Source: Adenanthera pavonina (taxonomy: Eukaryota; Streptophyta; Magnoliopsida; Fabales; Fabaceae). Taken from it: a stretch of DNA of 64,000 bases. Below the pieces are notes generated by a model that saw nothing but the letters and a program-made list of their open reading frames with translations, was not told the DNA's origin and did not search any database. Where the stretch lies: contig JAIVEN010000022.1 in NCBI GenBank assembly GCA_026686845.1, forward strand, positions 25,394,001 through 25,458,000, read 5' to 3'. Of the stretch, positions 36,029-48,982 are shown piece after piece (the first letter of the stretch is position 1; the number at the start of each line of letters is the position of its first letter). The position numbers and the translations under genes were made by a program.

Positions 36029-38687
36029 TCAAACCAATGCAAGAGAAGGACTTAAGTAACAGCTGGCCCCATGATCACATGTATTCTTAGAAGATGTTCC
36101 TAAACCAAAATTGTTTAAGCAATTAACCCCTTTTCTTACAAAAGAAAGAAAATATTTAATACTGGGAGATTTACCTCCAGGATTTTGCTGCCCAATGGAT
36201 ACAGGTTCTGGTTTGCGACTTTTATCTGCAATTTCAGCTATGATCAATCGTGATAAAAGAAGCCCAGCAATAGAAGCACCAAGTGCTAGCATAGCAAAAA
36301 CAGCATTCCATCCCAATGTTGAAAGGAATCCAGTAAGAAGAGGACCAAGAGCTGCACCAACTGATCCAGTGCCATCTATAATGGCAGTCACTGTAGCTAG
36401 AGCACGAGAATCTCCTCTGAGAGAACTGTGTGTTCCCAAGTCCGCAGAAACAGCAGTGGTGATGAGTGCATAAGGGCCATTTACAAGCAATCCAGTGATC
36501 ACCATAAGTCCAATGTTGACGGTCATTGAAATACTTCCATAGATTAGGTATAAAAGCATAGAAGGAATTGCAGCATACATGAAGCTGGCTGCAGTGATAG
36601 CACGGGCTTTGAGTTTATCAGATATGTAGCCAGCAAGAATACCCCCAAAAATACCCCCTACATCAAACAGAGTGGATAGATTGCCAGCAGATTCAACAGA
36701 GACATACTCCCCACCAATCTCTGCAAGATCATCAAAAGGAATAAAATAACGGATTTGACCTCCCTACATGCTAAACACAGCATTACAAGCAAAAGAAACG
36801 AGTAGAATACAAAAGACCCCCACGATAGATCATGGGAGTTGGCTGCAGTTTAAATGATAACAGAAGAGGTTATTTCATAAATTTTTAACCAGTTTTCATT
36901 AAAATGAATCATGTTTTGGGGATGACAAAAGTCATCCCAAAGATTATATTCAGATATCAGAAGGAGACCAAAGGGAATTTCCATTCTGTTGCTACTCTGT
37001 CTAAAAAAGAGAAAAAATGTACACTTCTTGATCAATGCACGTAAGAGTTAAATCTGCCGTGATAATTATCACAATCTATTTGTCCCAAATTTGGTTATAA
37101 ATTTTCACTTCTGGATCAAATTCCACTCAGACAACTTCGTAGGACTTCCTAAATAGAGGAGACTCCGCTGGATTGTCAACCAAGTTGAAAATGTACATTG
37201 ATATCCATCATGTAATGGCTGTTTCCCCAAGTTAACATCTAAAAATTTAAAAAAAAAAAATTACAGGAGCAATCATAGATGAAGAACTCTCTTCAGTCCT
37301 ACAATGTCGCCCGTTGTGGGAAACAACTTGGCAAAATAAGAGATCCTAGTAACCAAAAGATTGGGTGATCAACAAATGCTCTATGCTTAAGCAGAACGTG
37401 AGACCACCTTTAATCATCTGTTCCAGGACTATACAAATGGCAAAGTTAAGGTGGAAGAGCATAGGGAAAAACTTTCAAGCATCTGATAATCAAGTATCAT
37501 CAATTTCATTGGCTATTCAAAATTTCACGCAATCCAGGAGCTGGCCAACTCCCTAACCATCATTTTCTTAGGTAATAATGCAATCTTGCAATCCCAATTA
37601 ACGCTAATTTATTTCCTAGAAAAGGTAAACCAAGCAGGATGATCATGATCATACCTGTCTGACTCAAGTAAAATGGTAACCAATATAGAAACGTGTAGGC
37701 AACAAGCTTGGCGAAGAAAAGGCATAACGCAAATGGTATAACTCCTGGTATAAAGCATGCTTCAAGAAGTCCAACGCCCTTCGTACGGACTGAAGCATTG
37801 CTCAAGCTATGTATTGCTTCTTGTGAGGAAGTCACGTTTGTCATTTCGTCTTTCGTTATGTGAGCTTCTTCGTCAGGGGGGATTGCTGCTAATAGGTCCG
37901 AATCTGAGCCCTGAGTCGAACAGAAACCCACATCCTCTGGATAAGCAGCTAAGAACAAGTAAACAATTAATCCTCCAAATATGATCAAAGCTCCTGGAAC
38001 GATGAAGGACCAACCCCACCCATATTCCAAGACGCTAACGGCGAGAAGAGAGCCACTTATGTTACCAACTGAAGTGTGAGCATTCCAAACACCCATTATC
38101 AATCCCCTCTTCCTCTTACCGAACCAATTACCAATCACGGCAACAACAGAAGGCCAACCCGTTGCTTGAAACAATCCAGCAATCATTTGCATTATTAGAA
38201 AATACGAGAAAGTATGGATATTCCAAAAATAACCCATTCCAAAAAGGCCGACGAATATTCCGCTCCCAATCATCCCCATTGTCAAGAACAGACGAAGGTC
38301 CAGAGTATCCCCCAAATGCCCAGCAACGTACATTCCCACGGAGTAACAAGCGAGAAAAGCAACATCAATTTCGCCCAATTTCGAAGTCCCATCAGGTTGG
38401 TTAAACGGGGCCCAACCCCGGCTCTTCTTACGGACAATTTCGCGATCCTTAATGAACACGTCGCCCATGGGCCATGGTTTGTGCTGGGTGATTTGGCCAC
38501 TAGGTTCAGGATAGAGAACACTCTTAACAATGCCAGTAGGTTTTCTGGAAGCATGGTAACATACGTATGCTACGAACGTGATCAACAAAACTATGTATCT
38601 ATACGTCTTGAGTTTCCATCTGCTATCTCTGATGATTAAAATCCCAGGCGGGGGTCTCCTCGTTACGAGAGAACCAGGCAGGGGCAT
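36029..38687 (-). CDS. G3Pp: Putative glycerol-3-phosphate transporter (MFS, SLC37-like)
   Basis: Three exons: 38687-37655, 36720-36175 and 36099-36029, with GT-AG introns of 934 and 75 bp, give about 549 residues. The N-terminus MPLPGSLVTRRPPPG is followed by about twelve hydrophobic segments split by a hydrophilic central loop. Family landmarks are YVCYHASRKPTGIVKSVLYP, the GWAPFNQPDG loop, FQATGWPSVVAVIGNWFGKRKRG and, in exon 2, AGNLSTLFDVGGIFGGILAGYISDK. These match the plant glycerol-3-phosphate permease group of the major facilitator superfamily, some members of which respond to phosphate starvation. Exon 1 ends SQT and exon 2 opens EIGGEYVSV in phase. The last exon is least certain: the tail after GQQNPGG has an unfamiliar sequence and the frame stays open through the 75-bp intron. 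The substrate is inferred from the family; the paralogue is not determined. Confidence 0.88.
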
Positions 38688-39020
38688 CGTACAAAATCAG
38701 CCGAAATTACAATGTAGAATCAGAATGATAAATTCGGTGGAGTTGAATTAACGCGTTGATCGAAGGAAGAAGGATTTTGCAGGAACGAGAAAATAGACAT
38801 TGAGGAAAGGAAGCGGGGGAAGGGAAAGAGAGTGACAAGAGGAAGAGCGAGAAGAGCGGAGGAGAGTGACGAGACCGTTTGTGCAAATTTGAAGTGCTTT
38901 CCTTCTTGTTAGGGCTCCCAGGGGGTCGTACTCGTTTCTGTGATCCCCTATCAGTTGAGTTCGGAGGAAGTTTTTGGCGGTTACATGTGGCATTTTATTT
39001 CGCGCTTTTGACGTTATCAC
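38688..39020 (-). promoter_or_regulatory. 5' leader and proximal promoter of the transporter gene
   Basis: A locally GC-richer, purine-rich stretch upstream of the start at 38687, in contrast to AT-rich DNA beyond 39020. This is consistent with a 5' untranslated leader. No P1BS element or clear TATA box was identified by eye. Confidence 0.35.
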
Positions 39021-41240
39021 GACGATTAACTTTTAGTGCATGTTCTTAACAAAGAAAAAAAACTTTTCCTACATGCTAAGCTTTTTTATAATTAACTAAG
39101 AGAACTAGAAAGACTATTAGATAATAAATTATGTAAACTAATATAAAATTAAAAAAATAAAAACATACGAAAGTAAAAATATGTAATTAATATTTCAATC
39201 TTAAAAATAATTTAAACAAAAATAATATAAAATACATAAAAATTTTAGATTTTGATGGTTCTATAGAATAGTAATAATAAATGAGTACTGATGCAATAGT
39301 AAAAGTAGGGCAAGACAATAAAGTATACGATGATAGAGGAGACTTTTATCTCATTTGATTAGATTTTAAATGTTTTCCTTTTTGTATTTGGCAGGCGCCT
39401 ATACTTTTTCCTAATAAAGAGATGATGAACAGTGGGACGCAAATGAGATGATTGGAGGGGTTGAAATCTCAAATTTCCTTTCAATTTAAGCTAAACCTCA
39501 TATAAAAGTTTTGTTTAAAAAAAAAACTGAGGGAGTTCGGACCCCCCACCTCATATTTGCCAATTAGAAAACAAATATATTTAGATTTTGAAGATTTAAA
39601 TAATTATTAAGTAGATAATAAAAAAAGAGAAATAAAATAAATGATTATGGAATGAGAAATTATTATAATAAACAGAAAAAATCAACTTCTCTCGTAATCA
39701 TTTATTTGAGATATAATTGCTTATTAAAATTCCTAATATGTTGAATAACTTTTCAAAATAAGTAATTGTTTCCTCCCATAATCATTTATAGGGAACCCAA
39801 ATAGATAGTAATATCAAAAATTATTATTATTATTTTAAATGTATAGCTAGCTAGCAGAAATTACTTTTAATCAAGTTAAGTGTCCTATGGCAAGTAAGAG
39901 TGAGAAATTAAACTTATCGAGGAGTAAATAAATGACTCACTTGTTTATAAAAAACATAAAATTTCTTGAAAAGTTAGATTTAACTCAAGAAGTTAAACTT
40001 GCTAAGCAAAATCTTAAGAAATTCTACCTTACGAGTATTTTGTAATAATTTTTTCAAAAATACTTAATTTCTTTAAAAAAATATATAAAATAAAAAGGTA
40101 TTTATGTCATTAATATTAAAACATAATATTTTTATTTGAAAAATAATTTAACTGTTTAGAAAATAAAAAATTAACAAAAAATATGCATGAACTTTCCAAA
40201 AAATTAACTTTGGGGAAGTAAGAAGTTACTTTCAAGAAAATATATCAATTGATTCCTTAAATCTTAAAATATTTGTTGTCAATTTTTTAATTTACTAAAA
40301 ATACTCTTCAATTTTGTGCAAATTTAATCAGCTAATATCCTACAATATAAAATAAAAATTAATATATAATTATAGAAATACTAAAGTAAGCTAATCTCAT
40401 AAGATTGTGATTCAAATCAATGAGAGGATTTTATTGACAAATAATTTATAAACATTTTTTTAGTCTAAAACCTATCTTAGCTTCAATGAATTTCCAAATC
40501 TAACTCATCTAAATTTTCTATGCATTAGGGAAAAAAACTTAGAACAACAAGCAAGGTATATAGAAGGTTTAAGTCCATTAGAAAAAAAAAACCTGATACT
40601 TAAGTAGGTGGATGACATATATTGTAAAAACTTTGAAAAATAAATGGCAACAGATATACTTTATGAATAATATTGATATTTTTGTAAGTACCAAGAATGT
40701 TTTCAATAGGCAATCGGAAACTGATCTTTTTAAAATATAAAATTATTAAAGTAAGTTTTATCTCTCCCTTTTTTATACACATTTTATATTAATATTTTAT
40801 ATTGATATTTATATATTGATAATATTATCATTAGGTCCAGAAGAGGTACAAAACCAACCTCATAAAAAACCAGTTAAATATGGTTTTATGGGAGAAACCA
40901 GTTATCAGCAAGTGAAAACTGAAAAAAGGCTAAAAAAGATTTAAAAAAAAGAACTAATATCCCAATACATTTTTGTTTTTGTTAACATAGGGGGTCAGCA
41001 AACCTATAAAAGTGTAACAAATAATAACAACACAAAGACATTACAAAGTATACAAATCATAACAACAAAACAAGAAGTGAAACGGAAGAATAGCTACGTG
41101 GTGTGGTATCCTATGACCCACCAAATCCCTCATCATGGGTTCTTGTAACTCAGATGTTGCTGAAGCCATAAAATGATAGCCAAATATACCATTTAGACTA
41201 GAGGTTACAATCTTGTGAGAACAACTATTTGCCTCTCTAT
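39021..41240. other. Intergenic, nothing recognised
   Basis: Very AT-rich DNA with no supported gene. The right end (about 40970-41240) is probably the 3' tail of the neighbouring minus-strand LINE. Confidence 0.4.
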
Positions 41241-41249
41241 ATATATGTT

Positions 41250-43650
41250 TCAGCTTGATGTCCCATTAATGCTTCTTAGTCCACATCCTTGCTTTTTGAA
41301 TAAATCTTGTATCTCCTCCAAATCCTTGCTCTGATCTTGTAGAGCTTGTATAAACAATAAGGAATCAGATTCCACCACAACTTTCCTCAACCCCAGCATC
41401 CAGCATGTCTTAAGCCCATTGATAATAGCACAAGTTTTTGCATCCTCAGCATTACATATACAGATTCTATTCATAAAGCCTCCAATCCATCTTCCCTCTT
41501 CATCTCTTATTATTCCAACCACTCCCGCATTACCAGGTCTTCCATGAGTTGCGCCATCAATGTTTAACTTGATCCATCCCTTCGAAGGAGGCTGCCATTT
41601 AACTAGTATGTGTACTAGTTCTTTGTTTAGTATGCACTATGTTCTCTTCTCTCCATTGCATGCTTGATATGAACTACATAATTGTCTCTTTTGGATTCCA
41701 CTCAACACGTGTCCCTCCTTCAAAGATTGCTTGGTTACGCCATTTTCAAATGAACCAGCAAATGATTCCAATTAGAATATTTCAGCTTAGTCCATGTTGT
41801 TGCTCATCATGAACCTGCAGATTATTTTCTAACCAAACAAGTAAAGTGTTAGCATAAAAAACACTTCTATTTGATGGATCAATGAAAAGATGCCATATGG
41901 ACACAGCTTCCTCAAAATCTCTCAAAGCGTGGATTAGATCTTTTTCACCAACACCACATCTCTGGCAATTGGCACCCTCATTAGTCCAATGACTTCTAAA
42001 TTTTTGGTTTAGCAATCTACCACTCGCAATGAGCCAAAGGAAAGTTCTAACTCTTTCAGGAACTTTTAACTTCCATATCTTACCCCAAATGTCTCCTTCA
42101 CTGTAAAGGTCACCAGTAAGCATTCTATATGTGCTTGAAACAGAAAAATTCCCATAATTATTTGAGATCCATTTAAATACATCAACTTCAGTATTAATAG
42201 AAGGCGGCATCATAGCTAGAACTTTAAATAAACATTGATCGTCAATTAAACCTTATAAAGCTCTTAAATCCCATTCTCCATTTTGTAAGATCAAATCAGA
42301 CACTTTTAACTCCTTACAAATTCTTTCTCTATTAGCAGCTTCACCAACAAGTTTACCTTCATTTCTCACCCAAACATCCATCCACACAAAAGTCTATTTT
42401 CCATCCCTAATATCCCATAACAGATTTCAACAAAATTGCCCCAAATTTCCATTAACTCTTTCTATAGCAGAGATTCAAATCCTTTAATCCTGGCACCAGT
42501 TCTTATGTTAAAATCTCCTCCATATTTCCCCATTAGAACCTTCACCCAAAGATCTTTTCTAGAAACTACCCCTCGATCAAGCTTATACAAGAATGCCTCA
42601 TTCATAACACCAAGAGATTTTATTCCAGCTCCTTTATTTTGTCTACTTTGACACATCCTATCCCACCTAATTGCATGCCATTTCCTATTACGATTCTCCT
42701 CTCCCCAAACAAAACTTCTCTCCATTCTTTCAATATCCTTAATTATTTTCTTAGGGAGTTTCTCATGCTGTATTTAATGTAAAGCCATATTACTAGTCAC
42801 AGATTTAACAAGAGTAATTCTTCTAGCCAAAGATAATATTTTAGCCTTCCAACCACTTAATCCATGCTGAACTTTATCCACAATGTGATCAAATTTATCC
42901 CTAGCCTTTCTTTTATTAGTAATCAAAGCTCCAAGGTATCTCCCTAATTCACTCATTTCTTTATAGCCACTCACTTGGCAAATACTTCTTCTAAATTCCT
43001 TCTTAGTGTTAGGGGAAAAATAAACACTAGTTTTACTAGAGCTAACTTTAAGACCGGCCATGTTACAAAAAATATCAAGACATTGCTTAATTTGCTTCAT
43101 TTGTTCAACATTGACTTCAGCAAACAAGACCAAGTCATCAGAGATATGTTATAAAAGGGCCCCTTTTACTAGCCCACATCCCTTTCCATTTGCCCTTTTC
43201 AACAAAATCAGTGATAATGTATGTCAATTTCTCCATTCCTAACACAAAAAAAATAGATCAGATCCCCTTGTCTAATACCCCTAGTTAGGTAAAACTCTTG
43301 GGTTTTCTCCCAATCCCACAAAACATTAATAGAAGTAGAAGAGATACATTGCATAACAATATCCAAAAAATCACTAGGCCATTTTAACTCATGAAAAATA
43401 ATACTCAACCTATCACAAACTTTTTCAAGATCAACTTTTATAACCATAAAACCTTTTACCTTTCATCTTTTTCATGGAATGTATCATTTCCTTAACAATA
43501 ATGATATTATTTTGTATGTTCCTCCCCAGAACAAAACTAACTTGGAGGGGAGAAACTAAATCAAGAAGCATGCTTTTTAATCTTTTCACCAAAATTTTTG
43601 AAACACATTTATTTAGAACATTGCATAAAGAAATGGGTGTGAAATGTGTT
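41250..43650 (-). pseudogene. 5'-truncated L1-type LINE: RT, zf-RVT and RNase H
   Basis: Minus-strand order: reverse transcriptase start (43447-43208) with VIKVDLEKVCDRL and TRGIRQGD; RT core and thumb (about 43160-42774) beginning HISDDLVLFAE, where the usual YADD/FADD is ISDD; a linker with YKLDRGVVSRKDLWVKVLMG (42725-42462); a zf-RVT domain with KIWKLKVPERVRTFLWL and C-x2-C (42213-41782); and an RVT_3 RNase H piece with VVVESDSL (41522-41250). ORF1 and the endonuclease are missing, as in 5'-truncated copies. Stops and frameshifts separate every segment. A T-rich tract near 40973-40983 may mark the old 3' tail. Confidence 0.78.
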
Positions 43651-44579
43651 AGTTATACTCATAGTCCCTTGCTCATAACAATAGCAAGCCCAATCTTTGT
43701 AAACAAATATTATCCCACTACCCCTTGCGCTTTTATAAGCTTTCGTCTCCTATTCATTTTTTCATCCCAACAATGTGGGACTTATTATTCCCCCCTTGCA
43801 TTTTTGTTGGTTTTTTCATTTTCTTTAATCTTTACTCATTTCTGATTTTTTGAATATTTTTTCTTAATGTAATAACATTGTTTTAGTCTTTGTGATTCCT
43901 ATTATATCTATGTTTTACTATAATTCTTATATAATATATTTACAATATGATTATTATGAAAACTTTTTAAGATTTTAATGTTTTTATTTTATTTTAAATT
44001 TTGAATTGATTTTTTAACTTAATATTATGTAAAGATAATGTATAATTGTTAAATATTCATAACTTTTAAAAAGCTATTTTTTTATCATAACATCGTTTTA
44101 AAAAAAATCTATGTTTGGATATAAACAAGTATATATATTTTTTAATAAATAAAGTTAATTTTTTTAATGTTTAAAAAAAATATTCTATACTAAGCTGGCC
44201 TATTCCAACACAAAATCTAGTCTTGTATGGCCTGAGTGTCAATTAGGTCGGGCAATGGGCAGAGCTCAAGCCTAACCCGTGAATACTCCTGTTTAAAAAA
44301 AGACACTAAGAGAAATTATAAGGAATGATCTCTTGATAAATAATTTATTTAAGAAGATGAAGTTTGATAGAATTCACTAAAATCATATTAGCTGACCTCA
44401 CATTAGTGGGATAAGGGTAATATTATTGTTATATATATTCTTGGCAAGCAAGAAAATTGATACACACACACATATATATATATATAACTTGATAATGGAT
44501 TGAAGAACCTATAGCCTGTAATTAAGCAATCTAATCAAACAACCCACTTTGAATTTTCTTTTGGGAAATTTAATCCTTA
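43651..44579. other. Intergenic, nothing recognised
   Basis: AT-rich, with short (CA)n(TA)n microsatellites at about 44462-44486. No gene is supported. Confidence 0.4.
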
Positions 44580-47515
44580 GGTCCCTATAGTTTGCACCTG
44601 TTTTCAAGCAAGTCCTTATATTTTAAAAAATGTAAGGATTAGTCTCAATTGTTTAAGACGTTTGCTCAGTTGATCCTTAATATTTGGATCATTTAAAAAC
44701 AAGTCCCCCAATTGTCTAATGTGGCCTAACGGAGCTAAAATAATGCTGACATGGCAAACACTTGTCTAACGTTGCAGATGAGTTAGCGCTAAGTCAGACT
44801 AAAAAGCCACATCACCAACCCAATGGATCCCTAATACTCAAACCCATTACCAAGACCTGAAACCTAACCTGATTCAGAAACGTGATAAAGCACAACCTAT
44901 CAGTGACAATGACATTATTATAGACAAATTGAAAGAACAGAATGGCAGAGCGACTTAGGACATTGTCTCGTCGACTTCGTCTGGCTATGGGGATATGCAA
45001 GACGCCTTACTCAAACACAGAACAAAGCTATAACAGTGCAAAAGTTTCAAGCCACTGGAGCAATATAAAATTCTGATCTATTTTTTCTCAATATAGCTTT
45101 TATCTGTTTGCAATATAAAATTCTGGTCAACGTAGGTGCAACATAAAAATCTAGGTTTTATCTGTCTCTTAATATGATCAATGGTAAGGGTATGTGCACG
45201 AGAATAAATTAGGCTCATCACAAAAACTTACAAGCTGGCCTATATAAGATTTGACCTATTTAACTAAATAGGCTAAGTTCAAGTCTACTAGCAAATAGGC
45301 TTGGCTTATTTATATAAGCATAACCTGAAGCCTATCAAACGAGACCTATTTAAATTATTATTATTTAATATTTATATATATAATATAATTAATATAAATT
45401 AATTTTATGAATGTTTTTATTTCTTTGATGGATTAAAATAGGTGTAGGGACAACCGTTATTTATACTGAAACATACTTCCTCAATACTTTTTGTATTGTC
45501 ATCTTTTTGTGAGTAAAAGTAGGTGAATTAATATGTAAGAAATCCTAAATTAACAAGATCACAAGAGAAAAAAGGTTTTTGAGGTTTATAAAAGTAAAGA
45601 GAGTGATTACTTTTCCATTGTGTTGTTCAAATATATGAGTTATAATACATTTGATGATTAGAAGTTTAAAATTTGAAACTTTTTTTTTAAATCAAAATTA
45701 ATAGTTTTTTTCCCCTTACTTTTTAATAGGCATTTAAATAAATTTCATGCCAGACTAATTTTTAAGAAGGTTCAAATTTAAGGCTAAAATGAAGCACTAT
45801 ATAGGTTAATACGTCAGGCTTAGACTTTAAATTAATAATTTAAATTTAACCTATTTAATTAGAACCTAACATATTTTCACCTACATTGGATGTCAATAAA
45901 TCATCCTAGTTAATTCAAACATTAAGTTTTATCAACTATAATGTCCAATTCAAAATTCTGTTGAATGGCAATTTGCACTTGTCTTCGATAGAAACTCAAT
46001 ATCATAAATGATTTGAACTAGTACTCATTTATGAATCTAAATATCAACTTAATGTTTATATTAAGTTGATAAACATTAATATAAACAAAATCTGGTCAAA
46101 GCTTTATTACACAAAATAATCAATCCACACCAGCTTAAAATGGTAAGCCAATATATAGTATAACACAGACTTCAGTAAATTCAATATGCTACATTTTTCA
46201 TTGATAGAAATGAATGTACATTTGGTGCTCATCTAGGGAAGTCAGTACTCAAGTACAACACTTACACAGCTCACAAAAATCTTCAATACAAACTTTCTAG
46301 AGTGTTAACTATAACACTTATCTTCTGGGAAAAAAAAAAGAACTATAACACTTATCATCTACCCAAAAATGTGGCACACTTATATTAGAGCCACACCAAC
46401 ACAACCTAATCCATCACAACATTATCCTACTATTACTAATCCAACAAAAGCTAATCCAGAAAAACACAATCCAACACAACTAATTCATCTTTCAATTCCA
46501 GATCATAACTAGCATCACAACAAATCTCTTTTTTCTTGTTGATATATTTAAGCTTCTTCTTTAGTGAAGCATTCTCATTTTCTTCTCTCTTTAACAGCTC
46601 CATTGTGTATTGACAAATCTCTCTTTGATCCATGCTTTCAGAATGGATTAACAGTCTTTCTAATCTCAGTCAACTGAAAAATGTTAAATTATAAATATTG
46701 TCTAGAAAAACAAGAATGGAAAAAAAAAGGGCATGACAGATACTTTGAATGATCAGAGCAAGTCAAACCTTTAAACGATCCATAGTCAGTTCAATCAGCT
46801 AGAGTCTCCTCAACGGGTCAAATAATTCCAAATTAGATCATTACTACATTGAACAAAATAGCATGAATGAGTGACCAGAGGATTTGAAAGTCTTCCAAAA
46901 AACCAGTTAGCTTATAAAATTATCGTGATGCAAAGTTAGAAACTTGATCTCTATCAAATTGTAAAATCAAGGAGCAAGAATTGAAGCATATAATTAAAAG
47001 GTAATGAAAGGCAAAAAGAGGGAAAAGGAAAAGGGGGGGCAGGAAGGCTAATATAAAAACTGACAACTACCACGAGGATTCCATTAAAGCAAGGGGAAAT
47101 CTGAAATTACCACAGGGAATTCATCCAAATGCTGTTGATATTCAAGATTTTGGGTGCTTGCGACCATTACACGAACGACTATCGCCGGATTTCGATGCAT
47201 GGCAAATGCTCAAAGCTTTCGATTGCTGAACAGTTGGAGTGCTCTGTTTCTATCAAAGCGAAATCCAAGAGGAGTGCCACATTAGATGAGCTATCAGGTC
47301 TGAATGAATAGGCTTAAAATTGGGTATTTGGGATCCGCTTAGTTGATGATGGGGTTTTTTAATCTGATTTGTTGCTGACTAATCTGCAAAGTTAGACAAG
47401 CATTTGCCATGTCATCATTAATTTGCCACATCAGACTATTTAGCATTAGTTTCTAAATGATTCAAATATTAAGGATGAACTGAGCAACGTATTAAACTAC
47501 ATGGACTAATATCTA
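44580..47515. mobile_element. Long-inverted-repeat element, Mutator-like
   Basis: The left end (about 44620-44800) and right end (about 47370-47515) are inverted copies of one another over some 150-170 bp. They share TTGCTCAGTTGATCCTTAATA-type words and the GACATGGCAAA block. The left end extends further, to GGTCCCTATAGTTTG, so the right end may be truncated. Long terminal inverted repeats are typical of Mutator-like elements. Inside are only short unrecognised frames, for example 60 codons at 46451-46633 on the minus strand with a Glu/Lys-rich helix, so it is probably non-autonomous. A 9-bp target duplication was not established. Confidence 0.5.
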
Positions 47516-48369
47516 TTTATATATAATTAAAAGTAGAATAGAGTCGCACTATGCATTAGCCATAAATGGTGCGATTTTATTCATTGGGCTCTGTACTTCT
47601 CTTTTTTTTTTGTTTTCTTTTTTTTTTGTAAGTCTAATTTTTTTCTTATTTATTTATTTTTTCTTTTACAGGTAGAATTTATCTTTTCCTATTATTTTAA
47701 GTGGGATCCATTTTTTTTATTTTTTCAATCTGTATTAATTTTAATTAATGTCATTTGATATCATTTTTTTAGATAAGGAAAGTTAATGATGAAATTCTTT
47801 TTTAATTCAATATATTTTAAAACTAAATAAAACGTTCTCGTGTTCGTGCGTATATCCATGCGGGGAAGAAAAATCTAGTTTGTTTTTAAAGTATAATGAC
47901 CTACTTAAAAAAAAGATGTAGACAACAAGGACTTCAAGATTAAATTTCCCTTTTCTTTTCTTTTTTTAGTAATAATTGTCTGATATTTGGTCTTCACCTT
48001 GGGTTTCCACTAATTTGGATTAAGTTATAGTTGAACTCCATTTAGGTGCAAAGTTTAGTTTAGTACTAAGAACTACCCTTGACCCTGATATGCCCCTAAA
48101 ACCTAGCTCACATAAACTTTTGTTTATGGGAAAAAATAATATTCAAGAACAAGCATTATCTTTTTATACATGGTCCTTCATAAATGTATCATGTATTCAA
48201 ACCCCCAAAACCCAATTTACATAAACTTGTGTTCATGAGAAATATTCAAGACAATAAGTATCATCTTTTTGTATGTGTTCCTTCATAAACGTATCATGTA
48301 TTAAAATTCCCAAAACCTAACCCACATAAACTTTTATTTATGAAAACAAGATATTCAAGATAACAAGTA
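47516..48369. other. Intergenic with imperfect short repeats
   Basis: The unit CCCAAAACC(C/T)AA..CACATAAACTT recurs near 48100, 48205 and 48310, about 105 bp apart, with CATAAATGTATCATGTATT between. This is a small tandem-like repeat of about three copies. No gene is seen. Confidence 0.4.
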
Positions 48370-48629
48370 CTCCCTCCGGTTTAAAATATAAGTTCTAATT
48401 AACAAAATACACACAAACTAAGAAAAAGAGTTAAACTTAAACTTATATTGTTTTTCCACATTACCCTTAATAGATGCAATTTCCAAAATAATTTTCTCTC
48501 TCATGAGCTAATTAATGACAAGGGTAAATTAGAAAAAAAATCATTAATACTTTTAACTTTATATAAAAAAGACTTATATTTTGATCCAAAAAATGATCTA
48601 AAAGAAAACTTATATTTTGGACCCGAGAG
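48370..48629. mobile_element. Stowaway-like MITE
   Basis: Inverted ends CTCCCTCCGGTTTAAAATAT and CCTCTCGGGTCCAAAATATA enclose about 260 bp of AT-rich non-coding DNA. The CTCCCTCCG start is the usual Stowaway terminus. Confidence 0.65.
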
Positions 48630-48715
48630 GTATCATCTTTCTGTATGTGTTCTTTTATAAATATATCATGCGTTCAACAACATAGGCCATCTTACCTGAC
48701 ATTCATATTAACTGC

Positions 48716-48982
48716 TACTTCCTCCGGTTCTATATATAGGACCTTTTACCTTGATTCTAAATATAATATCATTTACAATATATGATGTGTATTTATTATG
48801 TATTTCCAAAAAAATGCCCCTATTTAATGTATTCAAAGAGAAAAAGAGAGGGATTAAATAAGAGTAGTTTTGGAAAAATGTTAAAATTTTCAGAGAAATC
48901 AAGGTAGTTAATTAGTTTTAACTCTCTTTCTTAATTCACGTGATTCGATTAAAATAGTCTTATATATAAGATCAGAGGGAGT
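48716..48982. mobile_element. Stowaway-like MITE, second copy nearby
   Basis: Inverted ends TTCCTCCGGTTCTATATATA and ACTCCCTCTGATCTTATATA lie about 270 bp apart, only 90 bp from the previous MITE. Its body differs, so it is a separate insertion rather than a duplication. Confidence 0.65.

Noticed and set aside
38162..38639. Overlapping plus-strand frames inside transporter exon 1
   Set aside because: The minus-strand frame shows clear membrane segments and family motifs. The plus frames are shadows.
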